Assembly (NCBI GenBank): GCA_012522705.1 | Contig: JAAYJY010000067.1 | Coordinates: forward strand, 1 to 20,036 | Source: Syntrophomonadaceae bacterium | GTDB taxonomy: Bacteria; Bacillota; Syntrophomonadia; Syntrophomonadales; Syntrophomonadaceae | DNA length: 20,036 nucleotides | Direction of reading: 5' to 3' | In this document: positions 16,134 through 20,036 of the stretch, one piece after another | How the letters are laid out: the number at the start of each line of letters is the position of its first letter | How positions within the stretch are numbered: position 1 is the first letter of the stretch | The notes under the pieces: model-generated | Told to the model about the DNA's origin: nothing | Databases searched by the model: none | The model's input: only the letters and a program-made list of their open reading frames with translations | Translations under genes and position numbers: made by a program

Positions 16134-16469
16134 TAATTCTCATTCCTTTCTTAAATGTAATTTCCTTGGAATAAAAGTAAGCAGCCCCTAATTTCAACAT
16201 AAATTTACACATTTCCTGCCTTACTTTAGATGTAATATTTGGGAATAGCTTACAATATCCGAGGCTGCTAGGCTGGCAGGGCCTCGAAAAATTCCATTTA
16301 GACCTTGTTTAGGAATAAAAGCTGAATCCGGAAACAAGACTTTACAACATCTCGAGTATGGATAGCAAACCAAGGCCGAAGAGGGGAATGCCGATGGGGA
16401 GAGGGGAGAGGGGGCACAGGAAAACGTATGAGAAAACGGCTATAAAATAAGAGTGAGCGCCGGTTCACT
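16134..16469. other. 336-bp intergenic region with GC hairpin and G-rich tract
   Basis: No gene was found here. It holds the upstream region of the peptidase gene, where no convincing promoter was seen. A GC-rich inverted repeat (CGAGGC 16260-16265 with GCCTCG 16281-16286) lacks a T-run in the transcribed direction. A purine tract at 16381-16414 carries four runs of four or five G. Confidence 0.6.
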
Positions 16470-16760
16470 TCAATAACTAGCAATTTCCCAATTAAGGTCC
16501 AGGACTTCAAACTGATGGCTATAGCCATCCAAAGCGGTCCGGATAGTTTCCATAATCAGATCAGTCTCGGAAACAGATTTGCAGACGGCGGCGAATCCAA
16601 TGCTAGCTCGCTGCCACAGGTCATGATGATCCACTTCGGCGACCGAAATACTAAACCGCTTGCGCATCCTATCAGTGAGGCTCTGCACTATCTGCCGCTT
16701 ATCCTTGAGGGATGTGGCATACGGCAAATATATTTCCGCTTTACTGTACAATACATACAT
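16470..16760 (-). CDS. DUF503 family protein (YlxP-like)
   Basis: This 96-residue protein matches DUF503 along its whole length: an N-terminal strand, the motif SLKDKRQIVQSLTDRMRKRF (17-36), then VAEVDHHDLWQRASIGFAAVC with the family DLWQ..xLG-type motif, and a C-terminal helix and strand. In many Firmicutes ylxP lies with infB and rbfA, pointing to a ribosome or translation link, but no biochemical activity is established. Here it is outside that context. AGGAGG lies eight bases before ATG 16760. Confidence 0.85.
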   Translation of the reverse strand: MYVLYSKAEIYLPYATSLKDKRQIVQSLTDRMRKRFSISVAEVDHHDLWQRASIGFAAVCKSVSETDLIMETIRTALDGYSHQFEVLDLNWEIASY

Positions 16761-16816
16761 ATCTGGAGCCTCCTACATAGAAAAACGGCACCTGCCGGTG
16801 CCATTAAGATCTTGAC

Positions 16817-17152
16817 TTATGATTTTATGGCCGGGACTTCCTTTTCCCATTCAGCTACAAAACGATCCAGGTCCTTTTGCATAACTGGAATCCGTTTGCT
16901 GGTCACACCGCAGTGTAAGCACTTGTCATTCTTGAATCCCTGGGCGGAGCATTTCTCGATTACTTCCTGGTCGCAACCATAATTGCCACACTCGGAGCAG
17001 CGGAAGATGGGGTTTTTACAAGGATGGGAATCCTTATCGCCACGACACCTGGCGATGTTGGCTTTTTCCTCCTCAGACAAATCAATAAGCCGTTTCTGAT
17101 TCATATGGCCGGCGCGCATCCAGAACTTGTTGCTGGGATTCACTCTCGTCAT
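16817..17152 (-). CDS. Small Cys-rich, probably zinc-binding protein
   Basis: This 111-residue cytoplasmic protein has eight cysteines arranged as C, C, CSEC (RCSECGNYGC), C and CLHC between about residues 36 and 82, which suggests one or two zinc-ribbon or other metal sites. The N-terminal part (about 18-35, KRLIDLSEEEKANIARC) and the C-terminal part (KDLDRFVAEWEKE) are helical. I do not recognise a named family or function. The ATG at 17152 is chosen because AAGGAG lies eight bases upstream; a longer frame to 17176 has no such site. A 13-base-spaced direct repeat lies 38 to 60 bases upstream. It is 56 bases from the DUF503 gene and may share its transcript. Confidence 0.7.
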   Translation of the reverse strand: MTRVNPSNKFWMRAGHMNQKRLIDLSEEEKANIARCRGDKDSHPCKNPIFRCSECGNYGCDQEVIEKCSAQGFKNDKCLHCGVTSKRIPVMQKDLDRFVAEWEKEVPAIKS

Positions 17153-17366
17153 AGAAATCACTCCTTGCATATTCAATCTGATTTACGGTCACTGTAAAAT
17201 AGCACTGTAAAACACACTGGAAACATATTATAAGTGTAACATATACAGGAATGACCCCCAATATAGGCACCGCCACTGAATAATTAATATCGAATAAAAT
17301 TATTGAAGACAGATAAAACATCGATAAGTAATATGCAAACGGCTTAATACCGGCTTTACTGGCCAT
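17082..17366 (-). CDS. Doubtful small membrane protein
   Basis: This 94-residue frame has a GGGA ribosome site before ATG 17366 and two hydrophobic stretches (about 10-25 and 30-60), so it could be a small two-helix membrane protein. Its last third overlaps the start of the Cys-rich protein by 71 bases in another frame, which is unusual and suggests that the true C-terminus has been lost by a frameshift or that the frame is not real. No family is recognised. A perfect palindrome lies 24 to 39 bases upstream. Confidence 0.35.
   Translation of the reverse strand: MASKAGIKPFAYYLSMFYLSSIILFDINYSVAVPILGVIPVYVTLIICFQCVLQCYFTVTVNQIEYARSDFYDESESQQQVLDARRPYESETAY
17190..17212 (-). repeat. Tandem direct repeat TTTTACAGTG, 13-base period
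   Basis: On the minus strand TTTTACAGTG occurs twice (17212-17203 and 17199-17190) with a 3-base gap, just upstream of the Cys-rich protein. Spacing near one helical turn is what a regulator with two half-sites would need. It also lies inside the doubtful membrane-protein frame. Confidence 0.4.
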
Positions 17367-17389
17367 TTTTCATCCCTTTCGCAACTTCG

Positions 17390-17405
17390 CATAATGAACA
17401 TTATG
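17390..17405. promoter_or_regulatory. Palindrome CATAATG-AA-CATTATG, possible operator
   Basis: Seven-base arms are perfectly inverted around two bases. It lies 24 bases upstream of the ATG of the doubtful small membrane protein, in the position of a promoter, so a repressor site is plausible. Confidence 0.35.
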
Positions 17406-17577
17406 TAAACTAGAATTATTATTGGCTCTCCCCTAAGATTTTGAACACTCCCCCAAGGGTTTTCCCCCTAAATTTATGAATAGTCCATAAATCATGCGAA
17501 TCCATTTATAATTTCCAGCTCATTGCTTATTTCTAATTCATTTCTACGGTTTACTTCTCAGTCACTTTACTCTCGCT

Positions 17578-17760
17578 TCAATTCATCAATTTGTACACGA
17601 ATTTGATGTGCCTGATTTGTTGTTCAATGTTGGTGTCAGTCTCCGTTTCTAATTGCATCTTAAAAACACCAACCTGGCTTTGTGAAATCATTTTTACCTT
17701 ACCATGGCGCTATGTTCGAATATATGCCCAAAAAGACTCGTCGAGATTTGCCCATAGAGC
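17578..17760 (-). pseudogene. Unidentified decayed coding fragment
   Basis: On the minus strand this stretch reads as 16 codons starting ALWANLDESFWAYIRT, a TAG, then 43 more codons containing GKVKMISQSQVGVFKMQL and ending QIRHIKFVYKLMN before a stop. Third codon positions are richer in G/C than the AT-rich surroundings, which hints at former coding use. The protein family is not recognised. Open frames of about 40 codons also occur by chance in AT-rich DNA, so confidence is low. Confidence 0.25.
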
Positions 17761-17967
17761 GATTATTAATCGTCATCTATACCTATGATCCTATGATATC
17801 TTCCTGAGTCAATTCTGACACCTCTGATTGGAAAAACAGTGATTATGCGCATTTAGGCATCGCTGCATGCTGATTATTTGAATGCGCTACATAGATTCCG
17901 CTGTTTAGATATGTGCATTCGGTCATCTTAATTTTTAGGACGCTATAGCCAGGACGCTTTTCTATAG

Positions 17968-18111
17968 TGCCAGATCAATTTGGTCTTGTTCCTTCTTGAT
18001 ATGATACCGGTGTTTCCTCTTGATGGCGGCAGGGTGTTGCGGGCGTCACAGCATATCATATTGAATGATCCCCCGCCTAGTTTACATAATATTGGTTATT
18101 GTATAGCCTAG
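17968..18111 (+). pseudogene. Fragment of an M50 site-2 protease (SpoIVFB-like)
   Basis: The frame reads QINLVLFLLDMIPVFPLDGG and then RVLRA at about 17971-18045. This matches the second zinc-site block of M50 intramembrane metalloproteases, where the usual form is INL.LALFNLIP.FPLDGGRVLRA. The frame is cut by a TAG directly upstream (17965-17967). Past RVLRA the similarity stops before a TAG at 18109. The first zinc motif, HEXXH, is not found at the expected distance. It is therefore a remnant, not a working gene. Sporulating relatives use SpoIVFB to activate pro-sigma-K, but which M50 type this was cannot be decided. Confidence 0.6.
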
Positions 18112-18242
18112 CCTTCTATAGCGGAAGTAACACCAAATAAATGGCATTAACAAAAATATACTTCGCCACTGCTATGATGTGCCTGGAAAATACCATTCAT
18201 CATTCCTAGATGCACACCACTGCCCTGCCCTGCTTGCTCAAC

Positions 18243-18283
18243 TTGAAGACCTGAACCGTACATGTTGTGGTCCAGGTCTTCAA
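18243..18283. repeat. 15-bp imperfect inverted repeat around an 11-base loop
   Basis: TTGAAGACCTGAACC (18243-18257) and GGTCCAGGTCTTCAA (18269-18283) are inverted with 14 of 15 positions matching. It lies downstream of the minus-strand Fe-S gene. Neither side carries a clear T-run, so it may be a structured RNA end, a weak terminator or part of an old element. Confidence 0.5.
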
Positions 18284-18407
18284 AGGATTCTCCCCCAATT
18301 AGATAAATGTTTAATTGTTTATTCCATCTAAACCCGCCAGTATAACGCTGATATAGGCATGTCGCCCTCCAATCTCATCTGCCTTTTGCCACGCAGTGTT
18401 CGTCGCC

Positions 18408-19175
18408 CTATATTTCAGTTCCAATCGGGCATTTAGACATACAATTGAAGCAATAATACTGGTTTCCCACCAGAATTGACGGATAGAGACGCCAATAATC
18501 AACGCTTGCAATCATGCGCTTCTGGTCCTCCGGTGATGCCGCCAGCGCCTTTCTCCAGAAGTTGATATTGGCACCCAAACCGTATGGTTGACAACTCTTG
18601 AAACATTCATTGACAACCGTCTTGCCTTCCTCATCCAATGCTCCGGCGGGGCATTCTTCCACGCAAATATCACAATAGGTACATAATTCATCAGTCAATT
18701 GAGGATCAGATGACAGGTCCAGGTCACTAAGGACTGCCGAGAAGTTTACTCGGGTACCAAATCGGGGATGGATTATCAGATTATGGCGGCCAAATACGCC
18801 CAGTCCGGCAGCTTGGGCGGCATGCCGCAGGGAAACCTGGCCAACCGCCCCACCAGTTTCTTTCACCATGGCAAAAGGGTTGGAATTCGGTACTGTAAAG
18901 GCTTTGCCCTTATACTTACTTTCCAGGAACCGGGCTACTCTATAATTGGCTGTCCGTGAAAATTCCATCACGGCCTGTCTTCCTGCCATGGCAGTGTCTT
19001 TATCCTCGCTATCGCAGGAGGACAGTTCTTTATAAGCCAGGACTATAATGGACTTGATATCCCGAGAAATCGTCTCAATTTTGGGCGACCGCGGACTGTT
19101 ATAATCGGCAACTGCCGCAAAGCCTACATCATCAACCCCTAAACTCAATGCAAACTCTCTAATACTCTCTTTCAT
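18408..19175 (-). CDS. Double-[4Fe-4S] epoxyqueuosine reductase-like protein, second type
   Basis: The 255-residue product has an N-terminal alpha/beta region (LGVDDVGFAAVADYN..., about 12-160) with the family GLGVFGRHNLIIHPRFG block (124-140). Two cluster sites follow: Cys165, 168, 171 and 175 (CTYCDICVEECP), and late cysteines Cys242, 245 and 249 (CFNCMSKCPIG) with Cys191/195 as a possible fourth ligand. It lacks the C-terminal domain of true QueG. It differs strongly from the 4086-4934 protein, so the two are not a recent duplication. The ATG at 19175 has AAGGAGG seven bases upstream; an in-frame start at 19226 does not. The thioesterase gene lies 77 bases upstream and may share its transcript. 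Confidence 0.8.
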   Translation of the reverse strand: MKESIREFALSLGVDDVGFAAVADYNSPRSPKIETISRDIKSIIVLAYKELSSCDSEDKDTAMAGRQAVMEFSRTANYRVARFLESKYKGKAFTVPNSNPFAMVKETGGAVGQVSLRHAAQAAGLGVFGRHNLIIHPRFGTRVNFSAVLSDLDLSSDPQLTDELCTYCDICVEECPAGALDEEGKTVVNECFKSCQPYGLGANINFWRKALAASPEDQKRMIASVDYWRLYPSILVGNQYYCFNCMSKCPIGTEI

Positions 19176-19252
19176 AATAAATCCTCCTTGTTTTTTGCTC
19201 AATATTCTCCTGCATGCAACCACCATAAAACAAACGTGCTTTTTAAGCGATG

Positions 19253-19723
19253 CTAAACGCCTGTGGTCTCAGCTCGTCTTTCAATCGTCATCATTGTTGC
19301 AGAGATAGTAGCCACAAGTTTTAGTTCCTCTTCTGAAATGGCAAAAACCTCTCCAGTACAAAAAGATATGATTCTGCCCGATTTAATTACTTTGCCACGA
19401 GCAATGAACTGCTCCCCTTTACCTGGGGCGATGAAATTTACTTTGTATTCAACTGTAAGAACTTCAGCCCCGCTGGGCATCAGAGTAAAAGCTGCATATC
19501 CACAGGCGGAATCCACAATGGTCGTAATGATACCTGCATGTAAAAATCCATGCTGTTGAGTTAGGTCAGGTCGGAATCGAATTCGAATTTCGACCTGACC
19601 AGGAACAACCGTGACCAGTGTGGCACCGATTAGTGTCATTACCTGTTGTTGGGAAAAGCTTGTTCGAACTCGATGCTCAAAATCTTCGACACTAGGTGCA
19701 AATTCATATTTAGAAGCGTCCAT
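19253..19723 (-). CDS. PaaI/YbgC-type hotdog thioesterase
   Basis: This 156-residue protein carries one hotdog domain. The motif QHGFLHAGIITTIVDSACGYAA (about 55-76) corresponds to the HGG...D block of PaaI-type acyl-CoA thioesterases, with the active-site Asp in IVDSA. EYKVNFIAPGKGEQFIARGKV (92-112) is the typical central strand pair. It probably hydrolyses an acyl- or aryl-CoA; the exact acyl group is unknown. GGGGGAG lies before ATG 19723. It is divergent from a LysR-type regulator, which is a common arrangement for a regulated metabolic gene. Confidence 0.85.
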   Translation of the reverse strand: MDASKYEFAPSVEDFEHRVRTSFSQQQVMTLIGATLVTVVPGQVEIRIRFRPDLTQQHGFLHAGIITTIVDSACGYAAFTLMPSGAEVLTVEYKVNFIAPGKGEQFIARGKVIKSGRIISFCTGEVFAISEEELKLVATISATMMTIERRAETTGV

Positions 19724-19771
19724 TTAGCTCCCCCTTTCGCAAACAATTTACCGTTGATATAACTATTAACA

Positions 19772-19789
19772 CACTATGTGATATTAGTG
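19772..19789. promoter_or_regulatory. Possible LysR operator between divergent genes
   Basis: CACTA (19772-19776) and TAGTG (19785-19789) are inverted around eight bases in the 125-bp divergent region, as expected of a LysR-type binding site. A TATAAT (19823-19828) on the plus strand could be the -10 of the regulator gene; its -35 is poor. Confidence 0.3.
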
Positions 19790-19848
19790 AAATTAATAAT
19801 AATAATATGCTTAATTAGCAGCTATAATTATATAAAGGGGTGATCTTG

Positions 19849-20036
19849 ATGGAATGGAATCAAATGGAGGGCTTTTTCCAAACGGCTAAAACGGGGAACT
19901 TTACCAAGGCAGCGGCCGTCAATCATGTGACACAGTCAGCTGTATCGCAGCAGATCAGTAAGCTGGAAGAAGAGCTGGGTGTCAGCCTTTTTGATAGAAT
20001 CGGCAAACGTAAACTGATACTTACCGAGGCTGGAGA
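19849..20036 (+). CDS. LysR-family transcriptional regulator, N-terminal fragment
   Basis: The gene runs off the window end; 62 residues are visible. They form the winged helix-turn-helix of LysR proteins: FFQTAKTGNFTKAAAVNHVT, then QSAVSQQISKLEEELGVSLF and DRIGKRKLILTEAG. AGGGGTGAT precedes the ATG at 19849. LysR regulators often control the divergent neighbour, here the thioesterase/Fe-S pair, and respond to a small ligand bound by the missing C-terminal domain. Confidence 0.92.
   Translation, partial: MEWNQMEGFFQTAKTGNFTKAAAVNHVTQSAVSQQISKLEEELGVSLFDRIGKRKLILTEAG

Larger units (their letters stand above)
17367..18407. other. About 1 kb AT-rich gap with decayed coding fragments
   Basis: No intact gene was found. 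The base composition is visibly more AT-rich than the flanks, and stop codons break all six frames except for short pieces. Two pieces look like former genes: a site-2 protease fragment on the plus strand (17968-18111) and an unidentified piece on the minus strand (17578-17760). A palindrome (17390-17405) and a long inverted repeat (18243-18283) are also present. Confidence 0.6.

Noticed and set aside
16260..16286. CGAGGC/GCCTCG hairpin as terminator of the DUF503 transcript
   Set aside because: Only six base pairs and no T-run in the direction of transcription.
17596..17610. HEFDV in one plus-strand frame as a possible HEXXH zinc motif of the decayed M50 protease
   Set aside because: The second His is absent, and the distance to the LDGG block (about 140 codons) does not fit M50 proteins.
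17591..17788. 65-codon open frame on the plus strand in the AT-rich gap
   Set aside because: No ribosome site, no recognisable motif, Cys-rich low-quality composition; it lies opposite a more coding-like minus-strand fragment.
18311..18511. 66-codon minus-strand frame overlapping the end of the Fe-S gene
   Set aside because: About half of it is the alternative frame of the Fe-S gene; no ribosome site and no family match, although the last 30 codons stay open past the Fe-S stop.
1..20036. CRISPR array, tRNA, rRNA, insertion sequence or prophage
   Set aside because: No regularly spaced repeats, cloverleaf-like sequence, transposase or phage structural gene was seen on either strand.

Overview
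The window looks like chromosomal DNA from an anaerobic, spore-forming Firmicute of the Clostridia/Syntrophomonas type. The reasons are three YheC/YheD-type (spore coat-associated) ATP-grasp genes, strong AGGAGG-type ribosome sites, frequent TTG and GTG starts, and two double-[4Fe-4S] epoxyqueuosine-reductase-like proteins. The genus is an inference. No rRNA, tRNA, CRISPR array or intact mobile element was seen.

Layout. 1-906 (+): tail of a UPF0182 membrane protein followed by an SGNH hydrolase. 903-2355 (-): a TudS-like (DUF523) desulfidase overlapping a PP-loop thiolase-like protein, behind a good sigma-A promoter. 2569-3216 (+): a membrane-anchored CHAP amidase. 3309-4934 (-): a double-cluster Fe-S protein and a cysteine-dioxygenase-like cupin, ending in a clear terminator. 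5095-7805 (+): two YheC/D ATP-grasp genes with overlapping stop/start, behind a sequence that fits the sigma-K consensus exactly. 7908-12337 (+): HtrA protease, 6-phosphofructokinase, a PH-domain membrane protein and a YchF-like GTPase, then a terminator. 12579-15260 (+): a third YheC/D ATP-grasp protein and a protein that joins a degenerate ATP-grasp segment to a glutamine-synthetase-fold amidoligase. 15348-17366 (-): a secreted M14-like zinc peptidase, DUF503, a small Cys-rich protein and a doubtful small membrane protein. 17367-18407: about 1 kb of AT-rich DNA with decayed gene fragments, including part of a site-2 protease. 18408-19723 (-): Fe-S protein and PaaI-type thioesterase. 19849-end (+): start of a LysR-type regulator.

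The strongest candidate for an undescribed system is the set of three ATP-grasp ligases plus an amidoligase (5095-7805 and 12579-15260). Both operons have sigma-K-like promoter sequences, and amide-cutting enzymes (CHAP, HtrA, M14-like) lie close by. I read this as a possible late-sporulation pathway that builds or attaches a peptide-like modification in the spore coat. A second candidate is the overlapping TudS/PP-loop pair, which combines a possible RNA sulfur-insertion enzyme with a possible sulfur-removal enzyme.
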